This document shows positions 48,028 through 58,027 of a DNA stretch of 64,000 nt, in pieces (within the stretch, counting starts at the first letter, position 1; each line of letters opens with the position of its first letter). Position numbers and translations under genes: made by a program. The notes under the pieces are model-generated. The model worked only from the letters and a program-made list of their open reading frames with translations. It was not told where the DNA came from and searched no databases. The DNA lies in contig NZ_JACCJZ010000020.1 in assembly GCF_013425765.1 (NCBI RefSeq), forward strand, positions 248,001 to 312,000, in the 5' to 3' direction. This DNA is from Luteimonas deserti (GTDB lineage: Bacteria > Pseudomonadota > Gammaproteobacteria > Xanthomonadales > Xanthomonadaceae).

Positions 48028-49373
48028 GCCGGCGCTGGTTCGGCACAGACGGCATCCGCGGGCGGGTGGGCGAAGGCGCGATTTCCGCCGACTTCGTCCT
48101 GCGTCTGGGCAATGCCTACGGGCATTCACTGCGCGCACGCGGCAGCGACTGGCGCCGGCCCCAGGTGCTGATCGGCAAGGACACGCGGATTTCGAACTAC
48201 ATGTTCGAGGCGGCGCTGGAGGCCGGGTTGGTGGCCGCGGGCGTGGACGTTCAGCTGATGGGCCCCATGCCGACACCGGCCGTGGCGCATCTCACCCGCT
48301 CGCTCGGTGCCGACGGCGGCATCGTGATCTCCGCCTCGCACAACCCGCACCACGACAACGGCATCAAGTTCTTCAGCGCCCACGGCGAGAAGCTCGACGA
48401 CGCCAGCGAGCTGGCGATCGAGGCGGCGCTGGAGCAGCCCTTCCACACCGTCGCCTCGGAGAAGCTCGGCAAGGCCGTCCGCACCCGCGATGCGGTCGGC
48501 CGCTACGTCGAAGCCTGCAAGGCCTCGGTGCCGCGTGGCTTCGACCTCGACGGCATGCGCATCGTCGTCGACTGCGCCAACGGCGCGACCTACCAGGTCG
48601 GCCCGATCGTGCTGCGCGAGCTCGGCGCGCAGGTCGAGGTGATCGGCGCGGAGCCCAATGGCGTGAACATCAACGACGGCGTCGGCTCGACCCATCCGGC
48701 CGCGCTGGCCGCGCGGGTGGGGCAGAGCGGTGCCAATCTCGGTATCGCGTTCGACGGCGACGGCGACCGTGTGCTGTTCGTGGATGCGGACGGCATCGTG
48801 CGCGACGGCGACGACCTGCTGTACGTGCTGGCCAGCGACTGGAACCGCCAGGGTCGCCTGCGCGGGCCCGTGGTCGGGACGCTGATGAGCAACTACGGCC
48901 TCGAGCGCGCGTTCGGCGAGGCCGGTATCGGCTTCCTGCGTGCCAAGGTCGGCGATCGCCATGTCCACCAGATGCTGCTCGAACACGACGGCATCCTCGG
49001 CGGCGAGACCTCGGGGCATCTGCTGTGTCTCGACCGCGCGACCACCGGCGACGGCATCATCAGCGCCCTGCAGGTGCTCGAGGTGCTGCGCCGGCGCGGA
49101 ATCTCGCTGCAGGAGGCCCTGCACGGCCTCGGCAAACTCCCGCAGAAGACCGTCAACGTGCGTTACTCGGGCGATGCGAAACCGGCCCAGGCTCCGGGAG
49201 TCCTCGCGGCGCTCACCGAGGCGCAGCGCGAGGTCCAGGGCCGCGGCCGTGCGTTCCTGCGCCCGTCGGGCACCGAGCCCGTGGTCCGCGTGACCGTGGA
49301 AGCCGACGACGCCGACCTGATGCAATCCACCCTCGATCGACTGGCCGACGCCGTGCGCGCGGCGGCCGCGTGA
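48024..49373 (+). CDS. glmM: Phosphoglucosamine mutase
   Basis: 449 residues. It converts glucosamine 6-phosphate to the 1-phosphate for UDP-GlcNAc, peptidoglycan and LPS. The phosphoserine motif ISASHNP has S105 as the phosphoacceptor; FDGDGDR (metal binding) and [11 protein letters not shown] (sugar phosphate) are intact. The GTG at 48024 overlaps the accD stop and gives [12 protein letters not shown], the family start. It is close to secG and tRNA-Leu(GAG), a conserved neighbourhood in gammaproteobacteria, but tpiA and two extra genes lie between. Confidence 0.96.
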   Translation: MSRRWFGTDGIRGRVGEGAISADFVLRLGNAYGHSLRARGSDWRRPQVLIGKDTRISNYMFEAALEAGLVAAGVDVQLMGPMPTPAVAHLTRSLGADGGIVISASHNPHHDNGIKFFSAHGEKLDDASELAIEAALEQPFHTVASEKLGKAVRTRDAVGRYVEACKASVPRGFDLDGMRIVVDCANGATYQVGPIVLRELGAQVEVIGAEPNGVNINDGVGSTHPAALAARVGQSGANLGIAFDGDGDRVLFVDADGIVRDGDDLLYVLASDWNRQGRLRGPVVGTLMSNYGLERAFGEAGIGFLRAKVGDRHVHQMLLEHDGILGGETSGHLLCLDRATTGDGIISALQVLEVLRRRGISLQEALHGLGKLPQKTVNVRYSGDAKPAQAPGVLAALTEAQREVQGRGRAFLRPSGTEPVVRVTVEADDADLMQSTLDRLADAVRAAAA

Positions 49374-49387
49374 CTCCAGAGACCGCC

Positions 49388-50326
49388 ATGACCGCCCGTA
49401 TTCCGACCCTCGACATCCGCCGCTTCGACACCGACCGCGACGCCTTCGTCGCCGAACTCGGCGCCGCCTACCGCGAATGGGGCTTCGCCGGCATCAACGG
49501 CCACGGCATCCCGCAGTCGCAGATCGACGCCGCCTACGCCGTGTTCAAGGCCTTCTTCGCGCTGCCGGACGAGACCAAGCAGCGCTACCACGTGGCCGGT
49601 GGCGGCGGCGCCCGCGGCTACACCGCCTTCGGCGTCGAAACCGCGAAGGGCGCCCAGCACTTCGATCTCAAGGAGTTCTGGCATATCGGTCGCGAGATTC
49701 CGGACGATTCGAAGTACCGCGACGTGATGCCGCCGAATCTCTGGCCGAGCGAGGTCCCGGGCTTCCGCGAGCACGGCTACGGCCTGTACCAGACGCTCGA
49801 CGCGCTGGGCTCGAAGGTGCTCTCGGCGCTGGCGCTGCACATCGGCCTGCCGCAGGACTATTTCGTCGACAAGACCGACCAGGGCAATTCGATCCTGCGG
49901 CCGATCCACTATCCGCCGATCACCGCCGACGACATCCCGAACGTCCGTGCAGGCGCGCACGAGGACATCAACCTGATCACGCTGCTGGTCGGCGCCAGTG
50001 CCGCGGGCCTGGAAGTGCGGTCCCAGCAGGGCGAGTGGGTGCCGTTCACCTCGGACGCCGACACCATCGTCGTCAACATCGGCGACATGCTGCAGCGCCT
50101 GACCAATCATGTGTATCCCTCGACGACGCACCGGGTGACCAATCCCCCGGGCGAAGCCGCGCGCCAGCCGCGCTATTCGGTGCCGTTCTTCCTGCACCCC
50201 AATCCCGACTTCGTCATCGACGTACTGCCCTCGACGGTGACGGCGGACAATCCCAGCCGCTATCCCGAGCCGATCACCGCGCAGGGGTATCTCGAGGAGC
50301 GCCTGCGCGAGATCAAGCTGAAGTAG
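49388..50326 (+). CDS. Isopenicillin N synthase-like 2-oxoglutarate/Fe(II) oxygenase
   Basis: 312 residues. A non-haem iron oxygenase of the IPNS family with an N-terminal DIOX_N part and a C-terminal 2OG-FeII_Oxy domain. The iron ligands are H191-x-D193 and H248; R262-x-S264 binds the 2-oxoglutarate carboxylate. The family hydroxylates or desaturates small molecules; the substrate here is unknown and no biosynthetic cluster is nearby. ATG at 49388 is preferred; a GTG at 49370 would overlap the glmM stop. The frame lies 14 bases after glmM. Confidence 0.9.
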   Translation: MTARIPTLDIRRFDTDRDAFVAELGAAYREWGFAGINGHGIPQSQIDAAYAVFKAFFALPDETKQRYHVAGGGGARGYTAFGVETAKGAQHFDLKEFWHIGREIPDDSKYRDVMPPNLWPSEVPGFREHGYGLYQTLDALGSKVLSALALHIGLPQDYFVDKTDQGNSILRPIHYPPITADDIPNVRAGAHEDINLITLLVGASAAGLEVRSQQGEWVPFTSDADTIVVNIGDMLQRLTNHVYPSTTHRVTNPPGEAARQPRYSVPFFLHPNPDFVIDVLPSTVTADNPSRYPEPITAQGYLEERLREIKLK

Positions 50327-50489
50327 TCGGGGCGCCGTCCGCGCTTGGAGCGGCGCCCGCGTGGGGCCGTTCGTGCGGATGGACCGCCCGCGCGTAGGGC
50401 ACGCCGTGGACCTGTGTGGCAGAAGCGCCGTGACCACGCGGCGTGGATCGGCCGGTGGCCCGGTCGCGGAGTCCGGTGCCCGTGTCGCG

Positions 50490-51287
50490 TCAGTCGGAGC
50501 GGCGGATCTTCGAGGCATTGCGCGCCATCAGGGCGAGACGGCGCTGGTCGGAGAGATGCCGCGTGAGTCCGTGCAGGAGGCGATAGCGCCATCCTGGAAT
50601 CGCGATCACACGTCCTTGTTCGAGCGCGTCGAGTCCGGCGCGCGCGACCGCATCGGCGTCCAGCCACGCCCACGCGGGCAGGCGATCCATCATCGCGCGC
50701 GTACCGGTGACGTCGTGGAATTCCGAGCGGGTGAACCCCGGGCACAGCGCCGTCACCCGCAGATCGCGGTCGGCGTTCTCCTGCGCCAGCGATTCGCTGA
50801 AGCGGATCATGAACGCCTTGGCGGCGCCGTAGAGGGTCTGGCCGCGGGATCCGGGCATGAGTCCGGCAAACGAGGCGACGTTGAGGATGCGGCCGTCAGG
50901 AAACGCCCGGATCGACGGCAGCAGCCGCCAGGTCAGCTCGCAGACCGCGGTCACCATCACCTGCAGGAACGCCGCATGGCGGGTCCAGTCGACGGCATCG
51001 AAGCGGCCCGGCACCCCGTAGCCCGCGTTGTTGACCAGCATGCGGACCCTGACCCCGCGCGTCTCGATCCCTTCGACCAGCGCCGCGACGGCGCCCGGAT
51101 CGGCGAGATCTGCGGTCACGGCCTGCACCTCGACACGGGCACGCAGCTCGGCCGCCAGCGCCTCGAGACGTTCGGTCCGGCGCGCCGTGAGGACGAGCGG
51201 CACCCCGTGCGCGGCGAGCGCACGCGCGATCGCGGTGCCGATGCCACTCGATGCCCCGGTGACCAGCGCATAGCCCGTCGTGTCCAC
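50490..51287 (-). CDS. Short-chain dehydrogenase/reductase
   Basis: 265 residues. A classical SDR: cofactor loop GASSGIG (11-17), NNAG (86-89), catalytic S139, Y153 and K157 (YxxxK). The substrate is unknown; the C-terminal part is enriched in Arg and Leu as in many lipid- or steroid-like SDRs. The GTG at 51287 gives VDTTGYALVTGASSGIG. It is convergent with the oxygenase gene and divergent from tpiA (101 bases). Confidence 0.88.
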   Translation of the reverse strand: MDTTGYALVTGASSGIGTAIARALAAHGVPLVLTARRTERLEALAAELRARVEVQAVTADLADPGAVAALVEGIETRGVRVRMLVNNAGYGVPGRFDAVDWTRHAAFLQVMVTAVCELTWRLLPSIRAFPDGRILNVASFAGLMPGSRGQTLYGAAKAFMIRFSESLAQENADRDLRVTALCPGFTRSEFHDVTGTRAMMDRLPAWAWLDADAVARAGLDALEQGRVIAIPGWRYRLLHGLTRHLSDQRRLALMARNASKIRRSD

Positions 51288-51353
51288 CGTCCGTCTCCGT
51301 GAGGTCTCCGCCGGACTGTAGCGCCACCCGACGGGGGGCGCGGGCGCATCGGC

Positions 51354-51359
51354 TATCCT
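51354..51359 (+). promoter_or_regulatory. Candidate -10 box of tpiA
   Basis: TATCCT, 29 bases before the tpiA ATG (51389), in the gap with the divergent SDR gene. 4/6 to consensus. Confidence 0.35.
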
Positions 51360-51388
51360 CGTGCCCCGTTCGACACGAGGAGACCCCG

Positions 51389-52141
51389 ATGCGCCGCAGG
51401 ATCGTCGCCGGTAACTGGAAGCTGCACGGCAGCCGCGATTTCGCCGCGGCGCTGGCCACCGCCATCGCGGACGGGCATCCCGGCGACGGGGTGGACCTGC
51501 TGTTGCTGCCGCCGTTCCCCTATCTTCCGCTGCTGGCGGAGGACGCGGCACGCCGGGGCCTCGCAGTCGGTGCGCAGGACATCAGCGCCCATGCGTCCGG
51601 TGCCTACACCGGCGAGGTGGCCGCGGCCATGGTGGCCGATGTCGGCGCCACCCATGCCCTGGTCGGGCACAGCGAACGCCGCCAGTACCACGCCGAGGAC
51701 GACGCGCTGGTGGCGCGCAAGTTCGCGGCGGCCCGCGCGGCGGGCCTCGTGCCCGTGCTCTGCGTCGGCGAAACCCGCGCGGAGCGCGAGGCCGGCGACA
51801 CCGAGGCGGTGATTGCACGGCAGATCGAGGCCGTCATCGCCCACGCCGGAATCGCCGCCTTCGAGAGTGCCATCGTGGCCTACGAACCGGTCTGGGCGAT
51901 CGGCACCGGGCTGACCGCCAGCCCCGAGCAGGCCCAGGCGGTGCATGCGTTCCTGCGTGGCGTGGTGGCGCGGCACGATGCTAGAATTGCCGATTCGCTG
52001 CCCCTGCTGTATGGCGGCAGCTGCAAGCCCGACAACGCCGCCGCGATCTTCGCGCAGCCCGACGTCGACGGCGGACTCATCGGCGGCGCCGCCCTGGCGG
52101 CCGGCGATTTCCTCGCCATCGCCGCCGCGGCCGCCCGCTGA
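51389..52141 (+). CDS. tpiA: Triosephosphate isomerase
   Basis: 250 residues. It interconverts dihydroxyacetone phosphate and glyceraldehyde 3-phosphate. Catalytic K11 (GNWKLHG), H94 (LVGHSERRQYH) and E166 (AYEPVWAIGTG) are all present. A strong ribosome site (GAGGAGA, 51377-51383) fixes the ATG at 51389. secG follows after 55 bases, the usual tpiA-secG order. Confidence 0.97.
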   Translation: MRRRIVAGNWKLHGSRDFAAALATAIADGHPGDGVDLLLLPPFPYLPLLAEDAARRGLAVGAQDISAHASGAYTGEVAAAMVADVGATHALVGHSERRQYHAEDDALVARKFAAARAAGLVPVLCVGETRAEREAGDTEAVIARQIEAVIAHAGIAAFESAIVAYEPVWAIGTGLTASPEQAQAVHAFLRGVVARHDARIADSLPLLYGGSCKPDNAAAIFAQPDVDGGLIGGAALAAGDFLAIAAAAAR

Positions 52142-52196
52142 GTACCTGCGCAGCCGGCTTTCCACCCGGACCGATATCACCCCGAGCGCCCACGCA

Positions 52197-52640
52197 ATGC
52201 TGCTGACTGTCCTCAACGTGCTGTTCGTGATCATCGCCATCGCGCTGATCTTCCTGATCCTGATGCAGCGCGGCGCAGGCGCCCAGGCCGGTTCCGGCTT
52301 CGGCGGCGGCGCCTCGGCCACCGTGTTCGGTGCGCGCGGCTCGTCCAATTTCCTGTCCAAGGCCACCAAGTGGCTGGCGATCACGTTCTTCGCGATCACC
52401 CTGTTCATGGCCTGGTACGCGATGCACCGGGCAAACCCGAACGCGATGGACATGGACCTCGGTGTGATGGGACGGACCACCCCGGCAGCGCCCGTCGTCG
52501 CGCCGGGCGACCGCCCCGTGCCCCAGGCGCCCGCAGCCGGCACGGTTCCGGTTGCCCCTGCCGCGGATACCGCGGTGCCCGCGCCGCCCGATGCGGCGCC
52601 GGTGCAGGAATCGTCGCAAGAGGCTCCCCAGACGAACTGA
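52197..52640 (+). CDS. secG: Preprotein translocase subunit SecG
   Basis: 147 residues. Two transmembrane helices (about 1-22 and 55-75) flank the conserved GSGFGGGASATVFGARGSSNFLSKAT loop. It assists SecYE-A protein export. The C-terminal extension after helix 2 is long, Ala/Pro-rich and disordered-looking (about 70 residues), as in other xanthomonads. It is followed by tRNA-Leu(GAG), the same order as E. coli secG-leuU. Confidence 0.93.
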   Translation: MLLTVLNVLFVIIAIALIFLILMQRGAGAQAGSGFGGGASATVFGARGSSNFLSKATKWLAITFFAITLFMAWYAMHRANPNAMDMDLGVMGRTTPAAPVVAPGDRPVPQAPAAGTVPVAPAADTAVPAPPDAAPVQESSQEAPQTN

Positions 52641-52647
52641 TTCCGAC

Positions 52648-52653
52648 TACAAT
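52648..52653 (+). promoter_or_regulatory. Candidate -10 box of tRNA-Leu
   Basis: TACAAT, 50 bases before the mature tRNA 5' end and just after the secG stop, with a GC-rich discriminator (GCGCGGCTCC). The -35 is weak; readthrough from secG is also possible. Confidence 0.4.
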
Positions 52654-52703
52654 GCGCGGCTCCCGGACGGGCCAAGGCGCATCCGGAACGGGTTTCGAGA
52701 TTT

Positions 52704-52788
52704 GCCCAGGTGGCGGAATTGGTAGACGCACTACCTTGAGGTGGTAGCGGCTTAGGTCGTGGGGGTTCGAGTCCCCCCTTGGGCACCA
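52704..52788 (+). tRNA. tRNA-Leu(GAG)
   Basis: 85 bases including an encoded CCA. The acceptor stem GCCCAGG pairs with CTTGGGC (one G-T). The anticodon arm CTACC-TTGAGGT-GGTAG places GAG at 52738-52740; the T arm is GGGGG-TTCGAGT-CCCCC, and a long variable arm marks a class II leucine tRNA. It lies between secG and nuoA; secG followed by tRNA-Leu(GAG) is also the E. coli order (secG-leuU). A terminator follows at 52832. Confidence 0.97.
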
Positions 52789-52831
52789 TCGAGAACGCGG
52801 GCGACCTGCAGTCAGGCCGCTCCGACGAAGC

Positions 52832-52854
52832 ACCCCGCGCAAGCGGGGTTTTTC
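52832..52854 (+). terminator. Intrinsic terminator after tRNA-Leu
   Basis: ACCCCGC and GCGGGGT (52832-52838, 52843-52849) form a 7-bp stem with a GCAA tetraloop and a TTTTT tail (52849-52853). It ends the secG/tRNA transcript before the nuo promoter. Confidence 0.9.
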
Positions 52855-52934
52855 GTGTCCGGAGAATCCGGCGGGCACGTGCGAACCATGCGCGCCGCAC
52901 AATCCGTGCAGACGCGGTCGCGACAGGGGGAATC

Positions 52935-52964
52935 GTTTACTCCCCAGTTCTGTAAACGTACAAT
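52935..52964 (+). promoter_or_regulatory. nuo operon promoter with overlapping dyad
   Basis: TTTACT (52936-52941) and TACAAT (52959-52964), 17 bases apart, match the sigma-70 consensus at 4/6 and 5/6. A perfect inverted repeat GTTTAC-N11-GTAAAC (52935-52940 and 52952-52957) overlaps the -35 and spacer, a likely site for a repressor or activator. The predicted transcript start is near 52971. This is the only promoter seen for the whole nuoA-L set. Confidence 0.6.
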
Positions 52965-52971
52965 TGCACGG

Positions 52972-53006
52972 ATCGGGCGTAGTGCCGTTTCGGCCATACG
53001 CCCGAT
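52972..53006 (+). promoter_or_regulatory. 5' stem-loop of the nuo mRNA leader
   Basis: ATCGGGCGTA (52972-52981) pairs perfectly with TACGCCCGAT (52997-53006), with an inner GCCG-TTT-CGGC stem. It would begin one base from the predicted nuo transcript start. No T-run follows, so it is not an intrinsic terminator. A second, small stem-loop (GAAGC, 53013-53030) comes next in the 128-base leader. Possible roles are protection of the 5' end or control of translation. Confidence 0.55.
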
Positions 53007-53098
53007 GTGCGTGAAGCGTTCGATTGCTTCGCTAAGTGCGGCGCCCGTGGCGCCGAGCCATGGCCGCGTCGTGCGGCAGTAGCCGAGAGAACATCCGC

Positions 53099-53455
53099 GT
53101 GCTGGCCGAATATCTGCCGACCCTGTTGTTCCTGATCGTTGCCACGGGGATCGGCATCGCCTTGCTGGTCATTGGCAACCTGCTCGGGCCTAAGCGCCCG
53201 ACGCTGGAGAAGCTGTCGCCCTACGAGTGCGGGTTCGAGGCATTCGAGGACGCGCGCATGCAGTTCGACGTGCGCTATTACCTCATCGCGATCCAGTTCA
53301 TCGTCTTCGATCTGGAAATCATCTTCATCGTGCCGTGGGCCACCGTGTTCCGCGAACTCGGTGTGCTCGGCCTGATCGAGATGGGCATCTTCGCCGGCAT
53401 GCTGCTGCTCGGCTTCGTCTACGTGTGGAAGAAGGGAGCGCTGGAATGGGAGTGA
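53099..53455 (+). CDS. nuoA: NADH-quinone oxidoreductase subunit A
   Basis: 118 residues, three transmembrane helices, membrane arm of complex I. The conserved [12 protein letters not shown] and the [10 protein letters not shown] segments are present. The GTG at 53099 (preceded by GAGAGA) gives [14 protein letters not shown]; upstream residues in the frame are Arg-rich leader and not part of the protein. The stop is 10 bases inside nuoB. Confidence 0.93.
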   Translation: MLAEYLPTLLFLIVATGIGIALLVIGNLLGPKRPTLEKLSPYECGFEAFEDARMQFDVRYYLIAIQFIVFDLEIIFIVPWATVFRELGVLGLIEMGIFAGMLLLGFVYVWKKGALEWE

Positions 53456-54024
53456 ACCAGACCGTCGCGCGCCTGATGAACAACCCGCTGCCGGATGGCC
53501 GCGTGGACGACATCCTGCGCCCGGAAGGCGAGAATCCGCTGCTCGAACGCGGCTTCGTCACCACCAGCTCCGATGCGCTGCTCAACTGGGCGCGTACCGG
53601 ATCGATGTGGCCGATGACCTTCGGCCTGGCCTGCTGCGCGGTGGAGATGATGCACGCCGGCGCCGCGCGCCTGGACCTCGACCGCTACGGCGTCGTGTTC
53701 CGGCCCAGTCCGCGCCAGTCCGACGTGATGATCGTCGCGGGCACCCTGGTCAACAAGATGGCGCCTGCATTGCGCCGCGTGTACGACCAGATGCCGGACC
53801 CGAAGTGGGTCATCTCGATGGGCAGCTGCGCCAATGGCGGCGGCTACTATCACTACTCGTATTCCGTGGTGCGCGGCTGCGACCGCATCGTGCCGGTCGA
53901 CATCTACGTTCCGGGCTGCCCGCCCACGGCCGAGGCGCTGACCTACGGCATCCTGCAGCTGCAGAAGAAGATCCGCCGCGCCACCAACTTCGGCGAGACC
54001 AAGACAGGGCTTCGCGATGCGTGA
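53446..54024 (+). CDS. nuoB: NADH-quinone oxidoreductase subunit B
   Basis: 192 residues. Holds cluster N2, the last before quinone. The ligands are the tandem C63-C64, C128 (SMGSCANGG) and C158 (VPGCPP). ATG at 53446 overlaps nuoA. The ETKTGLRDA tail is short. Its stop overlaps nuoC by 8 bases. Confidence 0.97.
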   Translation: MGVNQTVARLMNNPLPDGRVDDILRPEGENPLLERGFVTTSSDALLNWARTGSMWPMTFGLACCAVEMMHAGAARLDLDRYGVVFRPSPRQSDVMIVAGTLVNKMAPALRRVYDQMPDPKWVISMGSCANGGGYYHYSYSVVRGCDRIVPVDIYVPGCPPTAEALTYGILQLQKKIRRATNFGETKTGLRDA

Positions 54025-54808
54025 GCAACCCGTTCGAGAGTCGGCGACCGCGTTCGCCGCCCGCGTGCGCGCGCGCTTCGCCGACGCCGACGTGGCGATC
54101 GCGTTGCCGCGCGGCGAAGTGACCGTCACCACCGCCGGCGACTGGCTGGAGGTCTGCCGCGTGCTGCGCGACGAGTTCGGCTTCGAGTCGCTGGTCGACC
54201 TGTGCGGCGTGGACTACCTCGGCTACGGCAGCGACGAGTGGGACACCAGCGTGTCGTCAGAGGGGTTCAGCCGTGGCGTCGAAGGCTGTGGCCCGGGCCG
54301 CTTCCGCTTCGGCGAGTCGCCCAGCCGCCAGGTGGCCACCCCGGGCGGCGATGCCGCGATCCCGATGCCGCAGCAGCGGTTCGCCGCGGTCGCGCAGTTG
54401 CTGTCGATCCAGCACAACCGCCGCGTCGCGGTGCGCTGCTTCGCGCCGAGCGACGACCTGCCGGTGATCTCGTCGCTGACCGGGTTGTGGCCCGTGGCCA
54501 ACTGGTTCGAGCGCGAGGCGTTCGATCTGTTCGGCGTGATCTTCGAAGGCCACCCGGACCTGCGCCGCATCCTGACCGACTACGGCTTCGTCGGTCATCC
54601 GTTCCGCAAGGATTTCCCGTTGATCGGCAATGTCGAAGTGCGATACGACGCCGAGCGCAAGCGCGTCGTCTACGAACCCGTGACCTCGGTCGAACCGCGT
54701 GTCGGCGTGCCGCGCGTCATCCGCGACGATGCGCGCTATGCGACCGCCGACGGCGAGCAGCGCGCCCGTCGCGAACAGACGCAGCCGGCGGAGGGTGCCA
54801 AACGATGA
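54017..54808 (+). CDS. nuoC: NADH-quinone oxidoreductase subunit C
   Basis: 263 residues, the 30-kDa subunit of the peripheral arm, not fused to Nuo[32 protein letters not shown] core and HPFRKDFPL are intact. Between [10 protein letters not shown] and the RRVAVRCF strand there is a 45-residue Gly/Ser/Arg-rich insertion, as in xanthomonad NuoC. Coupled to nuoB and nuoD by short overlaps. Confidence 0.96.
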   Translation: MREQPVRESATAFAARVRARFADADVAIALPRGEVTVTTAGDWLEVCRVLRDEFGFESLVDLCGVDYLGYGSDEWDTSVSSEGFSRGVEGCGPGRFRFGESPSRQVATPGGDAAIPMPQQRFAAVAQLLSIQHNRRVAVRCFAPSDDLPVISSLTGLWPVANWFEREAFDLFGVIFEGHPDLRRILTDYGFVGHPFRKDFPLIGNVEVRYDAERKRVVYEPVTSVEPRVGVPRVIRDDARYATADGEQRARREQTQPAEGAKR

Positions 54809-56121
54809 GCGCCGTCCCGACCACATCGCTGCACCAGGCCAATTCGACGCCCAGCGCCGAGGTCCTGAAGCAGGAGATCCGCAACTACACGTTCAATTTC
54901 GGCCCCCAGCATCCGTCCGCGCACGGCGTGCTCCGGCTGATCCTCGAGATGGACGGCGAGACCGTGATGCGCGCCGATCCGCATATCGGCCTGCTGCACC
55001 GGGGCACGGAGAAGCTCGCCGAGTCCAAGCCGTTCAACCAGTCGGTGCCGTACATGGACCGCCTGGATTACGTGTCGATGATGTGCAACGAGCACGCCTA
55101 CGTGCGCGCGATCGAAACCCTGATGGGGATCGAGGCGCCCGAGCGTGCGCAGTGGATCCGCACGCTGTTCGACGAAGTCACGCGCATCCTCAACCACCTG
55201 ATGTGGGTGGGCTCGAATGCGCTCGATCTTGGGGCGATGGCGGTGATGCTGTACGCGTTCCGCGAGCGCGAGGAGCTCATGGACGTCTACGAGGCGGTGT
55301 CGGGTGCGCGTATGCATGCCGCCTATTACCGTCCGGGCGGTGTCTATCGCGATCTGCCGCAGCAGATGCCCAAGTACGCCGAGTCGCGTTGGCGCAAGGG
55401 CGAGAAGCTCAAGCGCTTCAATAAGTGGCGCGAAGGCTCGATGCTCGACTACCTCGAGGCGTTCGCCAAGGATTTCCCGAGTCGTGTCGACGAGTACGAG
55501 ACCCTGCTCACCGACAACCGGATCTGGAAGCAGCGCACCGTCGGCATCGGCGTCATTCCGCCGGAGCAGGCCAAGGCCTGGGGTATGACCGGACCCATGC
55601 TGCGTGGGTCCGGCATCGAATGGGACCTGCGCAAGACCCAGCCCTACGCGCGCTATGCCGATGTGGATTTCGACATCGCCGTCGGCGTCAACGGTGACTG
55701 CTACGACCGCTATCTGGTGCGGATGTTCGAGATGCGCCAGTCGGCGCGGATCATCGAGCAGTGCGTGACCTGGCTGCGTGCCAATCCCGGCCCGGTCATG
55801 CTCGACAACTACAAGGTGTCGCCCCCGTCCCGCGAGGAGATGAAGGACGACATGGAAGCGCTGATCCACCACTTCAAGCTCTTCACCGAAGGCTATTGCG
55901 TGCCCGCGGGCGCGACCTACAGCGCGGTGGAAGCGCCGAAGGGCGAGTTCGGCTGCTACCTGGTGTCCGACGGGGCGAACAAGCCGTTCCGGCTCCACGT
56001 CCGTGCGCCCGGGTTCGCACATCTCTCGTCGATGGACGAAATCACGCGCGGGCACATGCTGTCCGACGTGGTGGCGATGATCGGCACTTATGACATCGTG
56101 TTCGGAGAAGTCGACCGATGA
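54805..56121 (+). CDS. nuoD: NADH-quinone oxidoreductase subunit D
   Basis: 438 residues, the 49-kDa subunit lining the quinone pocket. [14 protein letters not shown] (about 36-49) carries the His that contacts quinone; the C-terminal FGEVDR is the family end. ATG at 54805 overlaps the nuoC stop (ATGA). Confidence 0.97.
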   Translation: MSAVPTTSLHQANSTPSAEVLKQEIRNYTFNFGPQHPSAHGVLRLILEMDGETVMRADPHIGLLHRGTEKLAESKPFNQSVPYMDRLDYVSMMCNEHAYVRAIETLMGIEAPERAQWIRTLFDEVTRILNHLMWVGSNALDLGAMAVMLYAFREREELMDVYEAVSGARMHAAYYRPGGVYRDLPQQMPKYAESRWRKGEKLKRFNKWREGSMLDYLEAFAKDFPSRVDEYETLLTDNRIWKQRTVGIGVIPPEQAKAWGMTGPMLRGSGIEWDLRKTQPYARYADVDFDIAVGVNGDCYDRYLVRMFEMRQSARIIEQCVTWLRANPGPVMLDNYKVSPPSREEMKDDMEALIHHFKLFTEGYCVPAGATYSAVEAPKGEFGCYLVSDGANKPFRLHVRAPGFAHLSSMDEITRGHMLSDVVAMIGTYDIVFGEVDR

Positions 56122-56645
56122 AGGCGACCGGCAATTTCGAGAACGCCCGCAACGTCGACCCGATGGTCGTGCTCAGCGGCGACACGCGCGCGCACATCGA
56201 CCACTGGCTGACCAAGTTCCCCGAAGACCGCAAGCGGTCGGCGGTGCTGCAGGGCCTGTTCGCGGCGCAGGAACAGAACGGCGGCTGGCTGAGCGACGAG
56301 CTTATCGCCGGCGTCGCCAAGTATCTGGATCTGCCGCCGGTGTGGGCCTACGAGGTGGCGACCTTCTACTCGATGTTCGAGACCGAGCAGGTGGGGCGCA
56401 ACAACGTGGCCTTCTGCACCAACATCAGCTGCTGGCTCAACGGCGCCGAGGATCTCGTTGCGCATGCGGAAAAAAAGCTCGGCTGCAGGCTCGGCGAATC
56501 CACCGCCGACGGCCGCGTGTTCCTCAAGCGCGAGGAAGAATGCGTCGCCGCGTGCTGCGGCGCGCCGGTCGTGGTCATCAACGGTCATTACCACGAGAAG
56601 CTCACGCCGGAAGGCGTCGACGAGCTGCTCGACGGTCTGAAGTAG
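56118..56645 (+). CDS. nuoE: NADH-quinone oxidoreductase subunit E
   Basis: 175 residues. Thioredoxin-like 2Fe-2S (N1a) protein of the NADH module. The four ligands are C100, C105, C142 and C146. The start overlaps nuoD by ATGA; 14 bases separate it from nuoF. Confidence 0.96.
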   Translation: MKATGNFENARNVDPMVVLSGDTRAHIDHWLTKFPEDRKRSAVLQGLFAAQEQNGGWLSDELIAGVAKYLDLPPVWAYEVATFYSMFETEQVGRNNVAFCTNISCWLNGAEDLVAHAEKKLGCRLGESTADGRVFLKREEECVAACCGAPVVVINGHYHEKLTPEGVDELLDGLK

Positions 56646-56659
56646 GGCATCGCGCGGAC

Positions 56660-58023
<1,364 letters not shown>

Positions 58024-58027
<4 letters not shown>

